Of a stretch of 64,000 nucleotides of DNA, positions 31,902 through 44,383 are shown in pieces. The position numbers and the translations under genes were made by a program. Under the pieces are notes generated by a model. It had not been told where the DNA came from. It saw only the letters and a list, made by a program, of their open reading frames with translations, and searched no databases. This DNA is from Prorocentrum cordatum (lineage: Eukaryota > Sar > Dinophyceae > Prorocentrales > Prorocentraceae): contig CAUYUJ010019619.1 in assembly GCA_963575745.1 (NCBI GenBank), positions 57,501-121,500 on the forward strand, in the 5' to 3' direction. The stretch's first letter is position 1; every line of letters starts with the position of its first letter.

Positions 31902-32212
31902 ATGTCGCCATGCTAGTGTCATATCGAACGCGTGTTTGTGAAGTGCGAATAGTAGGTGGTTGTGCTGATGTGTATGGTTTTTCGCTGCCTTAATCTAGCA
32001 CGCATATGTTAATCGTGCCGAAAATACGAAAACCCTGACACATCGTTAACCAAACTATCATACATTATACATTCGGATATGCCTGAACTGGAAGGAGAGA
32101 CACTACCTGGCCAAACTGAACTGCGCTGGCCCGATCAAGATCAGCAACGCTGAACGGGATTGCACGGCACCTGACAATAAAGGATCCCGCTGCACGGCAA
32201 CTTGAACGTGAC

Positions 32213-33114
32213 TGAAATCTCACCAGCCCTCTGGGCTTAGATGATATAGCGCGTTTGTTTTTCTTACCTCTACCCCTCCCCCTACCCCCTCCCCTGACCG
32301 TGGGAGGGGGGGGAGGGGGCGGAGACACAGCAGGGTCCAAGATGGTCCAAGAAAGCTCCAAGAGGGCTTCAAAGTCGCAAGGTGGCCTCCAACATGGCCC
32401 ATGCTACCTCAAGATGGGCCAATATAGCATCCGACATACTCCCAAGAGGCCCCATGACAGCCCCAAAACGTATCCGAGTGTCCCCCGAGCCCTCCATTGC
32501 GCCCCCCAAGATGCCACCACCCTTCAAACGCTTAGGGATCATCACGGTTTTTTGGCATTATCACTTTCTCGTTTCCGATGTGCCTTGGAAGCCTCAAGAT
32601 GGCTCCGAATTGCCCAAACGAGGCCTAATAGGGGCCCAACAAGCTGAATACTGCCCCAGGATCGCCCACGAGGCGCCCACGAACGGTCCAATGGGGGCCC
32701 CAAGATGCAGTTTGAGAGCCTCTGAGGGGGCGGTGCTAAGTCAGGACCTCATAGTTTTGAGTCATGGGGACCACGATGACCCCAAGAGGCAAGAGGCCTC
32801 CCAGCCTCTCCCCAACGACTTTGCACACCGCCCTGTGTGGCCCTATATGGTTCCAATAGGGCCCTAGATATGCAAATCTGGGTTTCAAAGTAGTTCAAGA
32901 CAGTCAAGCATGGCCCAAGATAACCCCAGACAGACCTCCAATACACCCCAAGACAGCCTCAATATGGCCCAAAATAGCAGAGCATGGATCAATATAGTCT
33001 CCGACAGCCAATAACCGATCATGGATCAAGAGGTCCTCCAACGAGGCCTGACGACAACTAGCACTCAATTATGGATGGGCTGGTTGGGATACGCGAAGCT
33101 CCAAGAATGGATTG
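32213..33114. repeat. Dispersed 0.9-kb repeat member 2, copy 2
   Basis: Counterpart of 12470-13375; the G run near 32310 is shorter than in copy 1. Confidence 0.8.
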
Positions 33115-33768
33115 AATCGCATCAAGAGGCCAACTCGAACAGCACGGAACCGACCGCTCTCAGCACGATTGAATGGGATCAACAGGCATTTGACCATCAT
33201 CACATGCTTATATGCCACGTCCCTCCTCCCTCACCCCTCCTCCCTCCTCCATGCTCCCTCCTCCCTCCTCCCTATCACCATTTGGATTACCCTGGATATC
33301 TACACACACATATATATATAGGAACGCACGTCACCAAATGCAACGATGCCACGTGTTTCAACGTACGTCTGAACAGGAATGCACGTCACCAGACGTCTGA
33401 GCAGCAATACACGTCACCAAATGCAACGATGCCAATTCTGTTTCAACAGACCTTAATTCCGAGGCTGCCAATTGTAGATCCACGTGCATTCTCCGCATCG
33501 GCTGGGTTCTACGCAAATTATGAACGGGCATTGCCGTGCGAGAGCTCACCCACCACAGAGCTTCCTACACTACCACCTCATCCTCGTGTACATGTTCCTC
33601 CTTATCCTCCTCCAAATCATGAACGTATTCCTCATCATCTCTTGCCCCTCATGTATTCATGATCCTCCTATCCTCCTCCTCAACCTCGCTTACGCCGCCT
33701 CCACTTCAAAACCTTATTCCACCTCCTGACGTCCTCCTGTTGTTGTTCTACATCTGGCATTGCGGAAC

Positions 33769-34191
33769 TCAGCCGTGCCTTGGCCCTTGCGAGCATTGCA
33801 TCGCCATCTTCTGGTCCTCGGGGCCATCCACCTCGTCTACGTCCTCCGCCCCGTCCACATCGTTCATCTCCTCCAACTCAGGCACCGCGGGGCTCGTGGG
33901 GGACATGTCGCCATAGTCGGAGGGCACGATGATCTCGATCGGCGAGCGGGGCTCAAGTGGGCACGACATAGAGGGGCTCAACGTCGTGAACTCTGGGGTG
34001 CAGAGTGGCGTCGTCGAGCCTGCATATGATGGTGGCGGTGCTGCCTGGGGGTCATTGAACACCGCCTCGAACTCGCGCAGGGCATCATCTGCAATCGATG
34101 CAGTGTGGCGGGGCCTCTGCTGCAAGTATTCTAGCTCCATGAGTAGCTCGTCCACGCTAGGGGAATCGGGCCCCTGGACGGAGCGCTCCAT
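33769..34191 (-). CDS. Hypothetical acidic Ser/Pro-rich protein, copy 2
   Basis: Identical 140-residue frame to 14030-14452, starting MERSVQGPDSPSVDELLMEL. Confidence 0.45.
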   Translation of the reverse strand: MERSVQGPDSPSVDELLMELEYLQQRPRHTASIADDALREFEAVFNDPQAAPPPSYAGSTTPLCTPEFTTLSPSMSCPLEPRSPIEIIVPSDYGDMSPTSPAVPELEEMNDVDGAEDVDEVDGPEDQKMAMQCSQGPRHG

Positions 34192-34570
34192 CGATGGACC
34201 GCCCAGAAATGATCGAGATGTGCAGTTCTGCAACAATTCGAGAAATCTGGCTACGGATCGAGATGGGCCACCCTGAAAACTTCGACACGGATGGGCCTTA
34301 TTGTTCCAAATCTTCCAAGGTGGCTTATATAGCAAAGACGGGCCCGAGGGTTCCAGGGCCAAGAGGCCGAAGTATACGGCTATATCATCCAGGGACGCCC
34401 AGGGAGGAGGGGGAGGAGGAGCAGGGGGAAGAGAGGGAGGAGGAGGAGGAGGAGGAGGAGGAGGAGGATGGGGGCCACAACTCTGGTGCGCGAATTCTGA
34501 TGCATGAGCAACAAAACCCTTTGAACCTGTGGCGGTGGCCTGCGGCGTAAAAGGAAGTCATATTGAGGGA

Positions 34571-34615
<45 letters not shown>

Positions 34616-35217
34616 CGAGAACGGTGCTCCTACCCACCTCCTCTTCCTCCTCCTCTTGTTGCCATTGGTATCTTCCCCCTTCGTGCTTCCAATTCCGTGC
34701 ATCATTTGGTTTCTGGCGTGGCCGCGGCGAGTCCCCGAAGAAACGCAATGCGGGATGAACAAACGGTTTTTTGAACGCATCTGTTGTATCCAACGTGCAC
34801 TCCCCACTGGCATGCGCGGCTGATAGCCGCCGCGCAGAAGATGAAACTATGCGCGGTCATTGTTGCGTGTCCTACGCCCCCGCAGACGCAACGTGTCCCA
34901 ACGGCCACTCGTGCTTCCAAGCACCGAGCTTGGATAAGTATTCGTCGTGAGAGAGGGGGAAGGCGTGCATGTTGAGGGGTGAGGCAGTTTGAGGACAGGG
35001 CCGAATCTTCGGCAGGAGGGGCAGTGGGGGGGCGAAGGTCGTTCGAACGTCCTTTCATCATATTCAATCTCCCCCTGCCCGTCGCCCGCCTCATTTCCCT
35101 TTCGTTATCAGAGAAGGGGAGATGTGACAATTCGGGGGGGCGCACGCGTGGGACAGACTCGATATTGGAGAAAGGGAGGTCGAACCACCTGGCATCGTCA
35201 TCGGGCCGTCACCCACC

Positions 35218-35529
35218 TCACGTCTTGAGAAGCCTTGACCTATGCTCAATGCACTCCTCCTTGGTGCTAGAATTAGCCTCGGCGAACTTCAGAATCTTCG
35301 CGCAAATCTTGGCGTGGTCGGGCGACATCGACTCCCCAATCTGGATCAGCAGTTTCGGTTTCTGTGAGGTTTTGTCCTTAAGCGTAATATAGGACGCCTT
35401 GCTACCGTAAGTGACGTACAGCTTGCCCAATCGTTCGTGATTGGCCCAGCGCGGGAGACCAGAAGAAGTCGCGGCCCCTGAACTGCCTCCCCGTTGACCT
35501 GACCTGGCTGCCTTCACGGTTGCCTGAGC
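35218..35529 (-). CDS. C-terminal exon of a hypothetical protein, copy 2
   Basis: Counterpart of 15479-15790, ending EECIEHRSRLLKT; no difference seen in the coding frame. Confidence 0.4.
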   Translation of the reverse strand, partial: AQATVKAARSGQRGGSSGAATSSGLPRWANHERLGKLYVTYGSKASYITLKDKTSQKPKLLIQIGESMSPDHAKICAKILKFAEANSSTKEECIEHRSRLLKT

Positions 35530-36037
35530 GTTACATTATCGGGGGTCCGATTCTGACGCGTTAAAGGTTTGCGTTGGCAATTCAGATTTGGAATTTGGAT
35601 GAACTTGGGGCCACTCGGCCCCGCCGCTGCATTCACCCCGTTCGATACCCCCAATAATACGTGATATTGAGAAGGGAGAGTCGGTGGACGGAGGGGAGGA
35701 GTGGAGGTGGGGGGAATATGGGATGCATGATCGCAGCGAGGTGGAACGATAGGAGAGGCGATGGGGATGCTGGGATGAGTGGAAGAGTGGAGGTGTAGAA
35801 GGAAGAGTGGACAGGGATGGGTGGGGGAGTGCAGGGGGGTGATGATGACACGGTGGGAGGAAGAGAGGATAACGGCTGTCCGAACACCTGTTCCTCATCG
35901 TCGCTCACGCGAATCGCTTGCCCTCCATCTCTGCCCCCCCATCGCTCTCGGATGTGCAAATGATGGGGTTGACGGGGCTAGCTGATTCGAGATGGCATGG
36001 ATGAGGGATTGGGTTCAAGCAGCTCAGATTATGATCC

Positions 36038-39000
36038 CTATGCCTTCATCTCCCGTTTATTGACTGGAACGGGCACGCACTTCTTGTTCATCTTCCTGAT
36101 ATCATCGTCATCATCTGAATCGTCCAGGCAGAGGGAGGACACCATCTTCTGCTTCTTGCCAGTGGACCCCCTCGCCTGCACCACGGCCTTCTCTGGGGTC
36201 TCATAGACGTTGTCACCGTCGTTGGGCGTCGAAGCTAGCCAGCTGGCGAGCTCCCGGCCCAACGGGGGAGGACAATGTGCAGGTGAACGGATGGTGGGCG
36301 GGAGAGGGATGCGAGGGCAGGGGCTCAGGAGTGGACGAGCAATGCCACATGCAACTGGCGCCTCTGGAGGCCCCAGTGTCGATGCAAATGGTGGCATCTG
36401 ACGGCCTCAACGCATATGCAGGTGGCGGCCTCTAAAGGCCCCAACGTAGATGCAAATGGGTGCCTCTGGTAGCCTCTGAAGGGAAGACGACGCATTAATG
36501 CAAACGGCGGCCTCTGAAGCTCATGGTGACGTTTTGGCGGGGATGATACTAGGTATTTCATGGGCCCATGGCTGTCATTCAAGGTCTCATTCTGGCCTCG
36601 TGGGGCCGCTGCGCGGGCCGTTGGCGGCTGGCGATGTTGATGTTTGATGATGGGTTTGACAAGGAATTGGTGGAGATGGGCTCGCATCACCGCCGCTACT
36701 CGCTAGCAAAACATGCTTTCCCCGTTCGACCGAAATCGGCCGATGCACGCCTGCGAATCAGCATACAAACTAATGGCCTAGCGATTGTTCCTCACCCCTG
36801 CCGAACGATCAATCACTGGTCCACGCAGTCGCCAAATACTTGCCAAGCTGCGCCAACTCCCCATCGCACGGCAACGAGTCGCCGTCGCTCTCTTCCTCCT
36901 CGGGCTCTTCCTGATCGGTATCTTCGGGCCCCTCCTCCTCAGACGACTCCGCTCGGAAAGTACACTGTTCCGAGGGGCACTCATCCAACTCCTCCTTCTT
37001 GTCCTCCTCGTCCTCGTCCTCCTCGTCCTTGACCTCCTCTGGGGGCAAGGCCCCGCTCCCGTCGATCACCGCGACCTGGCTCTCAGGGGTGTCGGGGGCC
37101 TGCGGGCTCATCATGATCGAAGCGGTCGGGCTCGCGGGCACCAGCGTTTCCGTGGACGGGATGTCGCGGGGAGGGAAACGGTTCATAGTCCATTTGTCCA
37201 GCGCGGGCGACATCTTGGGCTCTGGCGAAGAGGCCGCGGAAACTCCGATGGGCGGGCAGGTAGTGCTTGCAGTCTCGGGGGACTTCGTCGAAATCCTGCG
37301 CCGCTTGATCTGGGGAGTCGCATCCGAGCCCTCGGAGCCGTCTGGGAAGGCCAACCTTAATGTGCCACGACGCTAGACCAGGGCGAACCAGGGCAGAGAC
37401 GAGAGGATCTCGGAAGGGTTTAACCAAAGGAGACGGCGAGGACAGAGAAATGGGGTTAACCAAACAGGAGTAGGCGAGGAGGAATGAGGAGGAGTAGGCG
37501 AGGAATATCAAGAGAACGATCTGTCTTCTAATATCACCTCCGTGATCATGATCATCCTCCTCATCGCTCCCATCGTCATCACCCCCGATCACCATTTCCA
37601 TATCGAGTCAGCGACAACTGAGCTCGCAGCGCGCTGGGCTCGCGCGTGGGCAACGAATGCGTGAAACCGCAGTTCAGGCACAAGCACTGCAAGACGGGCG
37701 CTTTGAACACGGGCATCTTCGCGATAGTCCCGCAGTTTGGACAGAGGCCATTCATCGGCGGGACAAGCACCGACATCCCCGCGGTCGCGCGCAGTGCGAC
37801 GCCCCCCCCCCTCACAACACGGGCTCGGGAGAACAGCTACGAACGATTCGGAACAGGCGGCTTCATGATACAACAGCTAGAAGTCACCTACCCATATCCC
37901 TTGCACGTGCAAACATACCCCTGGGACCTCGGGATGACTTGGGGTTCTATATGTTTTCGTACCTGAACGCCTGGGCATCCTGGAACGTCTGTTTCCGATG
38001 GACCCCCCGAAACGGGATCAACACATCCTCCTCCATCCCGAACGGGTGCCCTCGGAAACGTATTCCTCTGCATCATCCTGACCCCCTTGGAAACGCCCCT
38101 CCAATAAAGCATCCGGAACCCCTCCGAAACGCCCGTCCTCGGACACACCATGAAACCATTATGATATGTCCAGGAACCTTGTGGAACGGGATACATGCAT
38201 ATGTTCATGTATATCCATATATATATATATGTGTATATATATAGGTGTATGTATATATATATATATATGTACATAAATATAATTAAGACTTACATGCGTA
38301 CATACACGCAGACACCCATGCACAAAACACATACATTCAACCATACATGCATACGTACGTGCGCACATACGTGCGTACTTACCTACCTACCCACCTACCT
38401 ACATACATACATACACGCATGCATACATACACACGAACATACGTACAAACGTCCTCGCTAGTCTGATCTGTCCTGCCATGTCCATTCTCGAACGTGCTCC
38501 CTCCTTCTCCTCCTTAGCCCCTGCCTCCTCTCCCTCCACATCCTCCTCCCCCTCCTCCTCCTCCTCCTCATCCTCCTCCTCCTCCTTCTCCTCCTCCTCC
38601 TCCCCATCCTCCTCTCCCTCCTCCGCCTCCTCCTCCTCCTCCCTCTTCTCCTCGCCTTGCCCCCCCTGCCCGTCTCCCCCCCTGCCAGGCTGTGTCCTTG
38701 AGCGTCTGCTCGTCCATGCCGCTGCCCTGCTCGAAGTTCCGCTCCTGTTCGTCGAAGTCGCTCTGCTTGTCGAAGTCGCTCTGCTTGTCGAAGTCGCTCT
38801 GCTTGTCGAAGTCGCTCTGCTTGTCGAAGTTCCGCTTCTGGTGGCACAAGTCGCGCTGCTTGTCGAAGTTCCGCTTCTGGTGGCAGAAGTCGCTCTGCTT
38901 GTCGAAGTTCCGCTCCTGCATGTCGAAGTCGCTCTGCTTGTCGAAGTTCCGCTCTGGCTTGTGAAGTTCCGCTCTGGCTTGACGAAGTCGCTCTGGCTTG

Positions 39001-41891
39001 TCGATCTCCGCTCTGGCTTGTCGAAGTCGCTCTGGCTTGTCGAAGATCCGCTCTGGCTTGCCGAAGTTCCGCTCATGCTTGTCAAAGTTCCGCTCTGGCG
39101 TGCCGAAGGTCCGCTCATGCTTGTCGAAGTTCCGCTCTTGCGTGTATTCGGCTGCCAAGCTCTCCAGCACGTCAGCATCGCCGAGCGGGATCATGCAGTC
39201 GGACGGGTAGTAGCTGGCAGCGCGCTTCGTCCTCTGCGATGGCGTCGCGGCGCACGCTGGGCCAGCGGGAGACCTTGTCCTCGGAGAGCGGAAGGGAGGA
39301 GGAGGAGGAGGAGGAGGAGGAGGAGGAGGAGGAAGAGGAGGAGGAGGAGGAGGAGGACGAGGAGTAGGACGAGGAGGAGTAGGACGAGGAGGAGGAGGAG
39401 GAGGAGGAGGAGGAGGAGGAGGAGGAAGAGGAGGAGGGGGAGGAACAGGGTTGACGGAGGAGAAGGAGGCGGAGGCGGACGAGAACGAGAACCAAGAGGA
39501 GGACGAGGACAGGGAGGCCAACCCGACGCCCCCTCTGAGGAATCATAACGCCCGATCTTTGGCCCCTCGGCCACCCTTTTGGGGGTTGCCCAGAACTCCC
39601 AACCTTGGAAAGGATTCCCACCCCCTTACCCCATATCATCCCCCTGTCCTCCTCTGTCGTCTTTGTCCTCCGCTTCCCCCCCCCCTCATCGTCATGAGTA
39701 TCCTCCTCCTACGTATCCTCTTACTCATCCGCCGTGTTTCTGCATCCTCCCACTCACCCCCGCCTCGTCCTTCTCCTCCTCCTCCTCCTCCTCCTCCTCC
39801 TCCTCCTCCGAATCGTCACCCTGGTCATGCTGTCCCCTCCAGCAGTCCTGCAACGGTAGTCCTCAGGCTCGTCGCGACAGCCCATGAGGTGCAGGTAGTA
39901 CCAGATCGTGTCAATCGTCTGGCTGCTGCATTTCCTGAGCGCCTGGTGGGTAAGGGGCTAGAGGCACTCTCAACGGTGTCACGCCAGCCTGACGTCAGGT
40001 TGACGTCTGCCCGACGTCAGGTTGACGTCTGCCCGACGTCAGGCTGACGTCTGCCCGACGTCAGATTGACGTCTGCCCGACGTCAGTCCTGACGTCTGCC
40101 CGACGTCAGGCTGACGTCTGCCCGACGTCAGGCTGACGTCTGCCCGACGTCAGATTGACGTCTGCCCGACGTCATACCTGACGTCTGCCCGACGTCAGAC
40201 TGACGTCAGCCAGGCTGACGTCAGACTGACGTTAGTCTAACGTCAGTTATGCTGACGTCACCTGAGCTGACGCCAGTCTGACGTCAGACTGACGTCAGCC
40301 AGGCTGACGTCAACGTGGCCCAAGGTTGACGTCAGCCTGACATCACACCGAACTACTAGTTGACGGACACTGGTTTACGTCAGCTTGATGTCAGGCTGAC
40401 GTCAGTATAACGTCAGATTGACGTCAGTACGCAGCCACGAGCCCACGAACATGACGACAATTGCGCAAATCGCAGCCCCCAGGACACCGCGAGGTCCCGA
40501 GGTGGTCCGTGTGGACGTACCTCCGCTGGGCCTCCCAGGAGCCCACGAAAGTGGCGACAATTGCGCGGATCGCAGCCCCCACGGCACCGCGAGGTCCCAA
40601 GGTGATCCGCGTGGGACGTACCTCGGCTGGGCCTCCCAGGAGCCCACGAAAGTGGCGACAGTTACACAGATCGCAGCCCCAAGGAATGGGCAGGATGAGG
40701 AGAATGAGGAGAAGGAGGAGGGGGGAGGAGGAATGGGGGACACGACGGCAAGGAGAGGTAGAAGGAGGAGCAGGGCGATCCCTCCTCATCGTCACCCTCG
40801 TCGTCTCTGTCACGTTCCTCTTCGCCATCACCACCGCCATCATCACCATCCTTCGCCCCCCCTCTTCCTCCGTAGTCTCATAGTCATCAGGTTCCTTAAC
40901 CTCATGATCATGCTCCTGGTTCACGGGGCCTGTCGGCGTCTGGTGCTGCTGTCGCGGAGCCGTCGCAGATGTTTCAGCATGCACCCCAGTTTGTCGGCGA
41001 AGTTGCCACCGCGAGCATCTGGTGTCCCAGCAGCTTCGCGAATGGCACGCGGGTGCCTGCGGGATATTGCGCTAGATGTGGTGCAATGAGGAGATCGGGT
41101 AGGAGGAGGCAGAGGGGGAGGCGGACGACGGAGCAGGAGGGGAGGGATGAGGAGGAGGAGGAGGAGGGGGATGAAGGGGGGGGAGGAGGAGGGGGGCAGG
41201 GAGACTGACACGGAGGAGGAGGAGGAGGAGGAGGAGGAGGAGGGGGGGGGAGACGAGGGAGGAGGATGGCAAGGAGGATGAGCAACATCAGGAAGGCTCC
41301 TCCGTTTCCGTCTCATCTCCCCCTCTCCTTTTTACAAACTCCTCCGCATCATCATTCCACCCTCCTCCTTTCTGGCCAATAGCACCGTCTCACGACGGCG
41401 ACGCAGGCCGCACGCATCTCTGACCAGCGAGCCTCCGCCTCTGGGACATGTGTCAGCAGCAGCTCCACCTGCACAGGGAGCAGTAGAGAATTGTATCATC
41501 CAAGAGGCTGCACTCCAGGAAGAAGCAGGACGCAACATGTGAGTTGAAGGCACTTTCTGATGGGCACCGCCTACTAAAGACATGCAGGGGACAACACAAC
41601 ATCAAAGTGCAAATACCCTCCCAACCAAACAAACAACCGCCACTTCCACCACCTCTCCCACCACACCCATGTTCATCCGACCCGACCCCCATCATCCTGA
41701 TCAGATTCAAGAAACAACTGCAACACCAACAATAACACCAGCCACACCAACAGTACCCACAACAACAACAAACCCACACCCATACACACAAACACACACA
41801 CACACCAGCAACCTTTACAACAACAACAACGACACCAACAACAACAACAACAACAACAATAACAACACCAACAACAACAACAACAACAACA

Positions 41892-41939
<48 letters not shown>

Positions 41940-42490
41940 GCTACACCATAAAAGCAACAACAACACAACAGCAACTACAACCGCACAACAGCAACAGCAA
42001 CAAAACATAACCACACTACGAATCAGTTTAATAATGTTTGCTCACAAAAAAGGAGGATGAGGACAATAATCAGGAGGAGGAGGAGGAGGAGGAGGAGGAC
42101 GGAGGAGGAGGGTGGCCCCAACGGGATCCGAACGTGACCCCCTCCCCACCTCCTCCTACCTCGTCGACGTCCCCAGGTCCTCCCGACCCCCTTCCATGCT
42201 ATTCCCGTTTGTGTACCTCCTAACAACAATCCTCCCTCAACCTCCTGTAACGATTTTTGGTGCAGTCCGACCGCCAACTCTGGATTCTTGGCGAGGCTGT
42301 CCGCGTGGACAGCCTTGTCCCGCGTCAAGTGCTCGTATTGCCCTATGTCGAGGGCGCTGCCGACGCCCACGGTCTCCACGTGGTGGAGGAGGGCCGCCTC
42401 GAGGCCGTCCTCGAGTGGCGGCGCGGGCCGCCGAGGGGCCATCTGGCCCCTGCGGGCCCCCGAAGAGGAACGGCCCCGCTCGGCAGCCAT
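36038..42490 (-). CDS. Multi-exon zinc-ribbon/repeat gene, copy 2
   Basis: Counterpart of 16299-22724: start ATG at 42490 (MAAERGRSSS), zinc-ribbon-like exon near 37600-37800, last exon ending NKREMKA at 36038. The repeat exon (38700-39280) has four consecutive NFDKQSD/FDKQSD units where copy 1 has five, plus several substitutions (QKRNFDKQSD to QKRNFDKQRD; TPERNF preceded by FG instead of FD). TASATC becomes TASTTC in the Ser/Pro-rich exon. Frames remain open. Confidence 0.4.
38208..38453. repeat. TA/TACA microsatellite, copy 2
   Basis: Counterpart of 18470-18715 with no length change. Confidence 0.9.
39970..40427. repeat. TGACGTCA array 3, copy 2
   Basis: Counterpart of 20250-20707, same length; near the end one base differs (GTACGCAGCC instead of GCACGCAGCC). 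Confidence 0.9.
40439..40690. repeat. ~100-bp tandem repeat, copy 2
   Basis: Counterpart of 20719-20970, same number of units. Confidence 0.85.
41740..42010. repeat. CAA/ACA/ACT microsatellite, copy 2
   Basis: Counterpart of 21980-22260. The (ACT)n core (about 41891-41940) is clearly longer, and the CAA blocks differ in number. Confidence 0.9.
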
Positions 42491-42765
42491 GGTGGCTGCT
42501 GCTAGCCAAAATGGCTGTCGGGAGAACGTGCCGTTTCGAAGGGTGAGAAGGAATTGGAGGAGGGGGCGGGTGAGGTTTCTGTGGAGGGGGAAAAAGCGAC
42601 GCGGACGAGGAGGAGAAAGAGGTTTTGGAGGAGGAGGCGGACGGCGATACTGCCGCTACAGGTTCCAGGAAATCTGGAGGACCTCATCGTTACGCTATCC
42701 CACGCGCTGTGATTCATGGATCATATCTACGCAATTTAGTTATGATGTTAAAATCATACATATAT

Positions 42766-42777
42766 ATATACATATAA

Positions 42778-42822
<45 letters not shown>

Positions 42823-43199
42823 CGTATGTATACGTAGATGCATACACGCGTACAGCATATGTATATATGTGTGTTTCTCTGTTTAGACATGTGCAGTTAT
42901 AAGTTTCCACATATGGATGTAGCTATGCATACGTATATATGCATACAGATACTAATGTATACATATATGTATATGTATATTTTTATATATATACACGTAT
43001 GTAGATGCGTGTATGTGTGTATAGGTTGATAATTTATGTTTATACATACGTATACACATATACATACACGTATGTTCAACAGTATACCTACATATATCTT
43101 TATGCATATACATACAGATGTGTATATATGTGTTAAGCACGTATGCAACGTACATACACACATCTGTGTATATATACACATACAAACATATATATACAT

Positions 43200-43240
<41 letters not shown>

Positions 43241-43300
43241 TATATGTATATATATATATATTCACATATGTATATTCACATATATATATATATATATGAG
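42766..43300. repeat. TA/TACA satellite-like tract
   Basis: More than 500 bp dominated by TATATA and TACATATG-type steps. Inner TATA tracts lie at about 42784-42817, 43208-43237 and 43281-43298. GC content falls far below the rest of the window. No gene; Tyr/Ile/His frames are by-products. Confidence 0.9.
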
Positions 43301-43315
43301 AAGACAGCGGACCTT

Positions 43316-43475
43316 CGAGCCTGACAAAAATGAAACGTCAGGCAATTCTGCCCTGACGGTCGCGATCGGTCGCTACCGGTCGCGACGGTAGCGGCGACCG
43401 AAATTTTCAGCGTTTCAGAGAACGACCGGTAGCGCCTTTCGCTACCGAAATTTTTCGGTAACGAATGATCTGGGC
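43316..43475. repeat. Palindromic border of minisatellite array B (inverted relative to 336-470)
   Basis: Contains a GCCTGAC...GTCAGGC inverted pair (43319-43345), then GGTCGC/GCGACC-rich palindromes, then CGCTACCGAAATTTTTCGGT and AACGAATGATCTGGGCGG. Read on the other strand, the last two match the sequence just after array A (CCGCCCAGGTCATTCGTTAC, then CGAAAAATTTCGGTAGCG). Confidence 0.8.
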
Positions 43476-44135
43476 GGGGTCAGTCCAGTCGGGGTCAGTC
43501 CGGGGCCAGTCCGGGGCCAGTCCGGGGTCAGTCCGGGGTCAGTCTGGGGTCAGTTCGGGGTCAGTCCGGGGTCAGTCCGGGGTCAGGTCAGTCCGGGGTC
43601 AAACCGGGGTCAGTCCGGGATCAGTCCGGGGTCAGTCCGGGGTCAGTCCGGATCAGTCTGGGGTCAGTCCGGGGTCAATCCGGGGTCAGTCCGGGGTCAG
43701 TCCGGGGTCAGTCCGGGGTCAGTCCGGGGTCAGTCCGGGGTCCGGGGTCAGTCCGGGGCCAGTCCGGGGTCAGTCCGGGGTCAGTCCGGGGTCAGTCCGG
43801 GGTCAGTCCGGGGTCAGTCCGGGGTCAGTCCGGGGTCAGTCCGGGGTCAGTCCGGGGTCAGTCCGGGGTCAGTCCGGGGTCAGTCCGGGGTCAGTCCGGG
43901 GTCAGTCCGGGGTCAGTCCGGGGTCAGTCTGGGGTCAGTCCGGGGCCAGTCCGGGGCCAGTCCGGCCAGTCCGGGGCCAGTCCGGGGCCAGTCCGGGGCC
44001 AGTCCGGGGTCCGTCCGGGGTCCGTCCGGGGTCCGTCCGGTGTCCGTCCGGGGTCCGTCCGGGGTCCGTCCGGGGTCAGTCCAGGGTCAGTCCGGGGTCA
44101 GTCCGGGGTCAGTCCGGGGTCAGTCCGGGGTCAGT
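43476..44135. repeat. 11-bp minisatellite array B (GGGGTCAGTCC unit)
   Basis: About sixty units of GGGGTCAGTCC with GGGGCCAGTCC and GGGGTCCGTCC variants again grouped in blocks. Three units span 33 bp, which keeps a frame open on the plus strand as an 11-residue Gly-Gln-Ser-Gly-Val repeat; this is a by-product. Confidence 0.95.
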
Positions 44136-44215
44136 CGCCTGAAGGCCCTGCGTAGTTAGTAACAGTTAGCGGAACTTCTAATTGTTATTAACGGAGTTAT
44201 AACTAGTTAGGTTTG
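44136..44215. repeat. Second border of array B (CGCCTGAAGGCCCT module)
   Basis: The array ends at CGCCTGAAGGCCCT, followed by AT-rich DNA with repeated GTTAG/AGTTA motifs. The same 14 bases occur in inverted orientation at about 60593-60606, directly beside array C, also next to TTAGTAA/GTTAGC-rich DNA. Confidence 0.75.
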
Positions 44216-44383
44216 GCCAGTTTGAAACTGTTTTTTTTTTAATGTTTATGTTATGTTTCTGCATCTCATGTAGTTGGAAATTGGGGCATCATGATTGGGC
44301 GCTTCGTCGATTTGGATCTGCTCAGGGGCCTTCAGATTTTTTTATCGTCCTGGGGCAAACGCGACGGTCCGCAGCGCATCATG

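Larger units (their letters stand above)
23139..42800. repeat. ~19.7-kb duplicated unit, copy 2 (starts at the assembly gap)
   Basis: Collinear with 3408-23038. Its left boundary is the gap itself, and at its right the match to copy 1 stops only where copy 1 runs out at the gap. Differences are mostly repeat-length changes plus scattered substitutions; examples are GRRGEWV/GRREEWV in the exon near 30,350 and DVTDVN/DVTNVT in the exon near 26,060. Confidence 0.97.

Noticed and set aside
42838-43391. Several 60-120-residue Tyr/Ile/His-rich frames
   Set aside because: Translations of TA/TACA satellite DNA.
43465-44142. 225-residue plus-strand frame of Gly-Gln-Ser-Gly-Val repeats
   Set aside because: Three 11-bp minisatellite units make 33 bp, so the frame stays open by arithmetic; array A and C units show the sequence is not protein-constrained.
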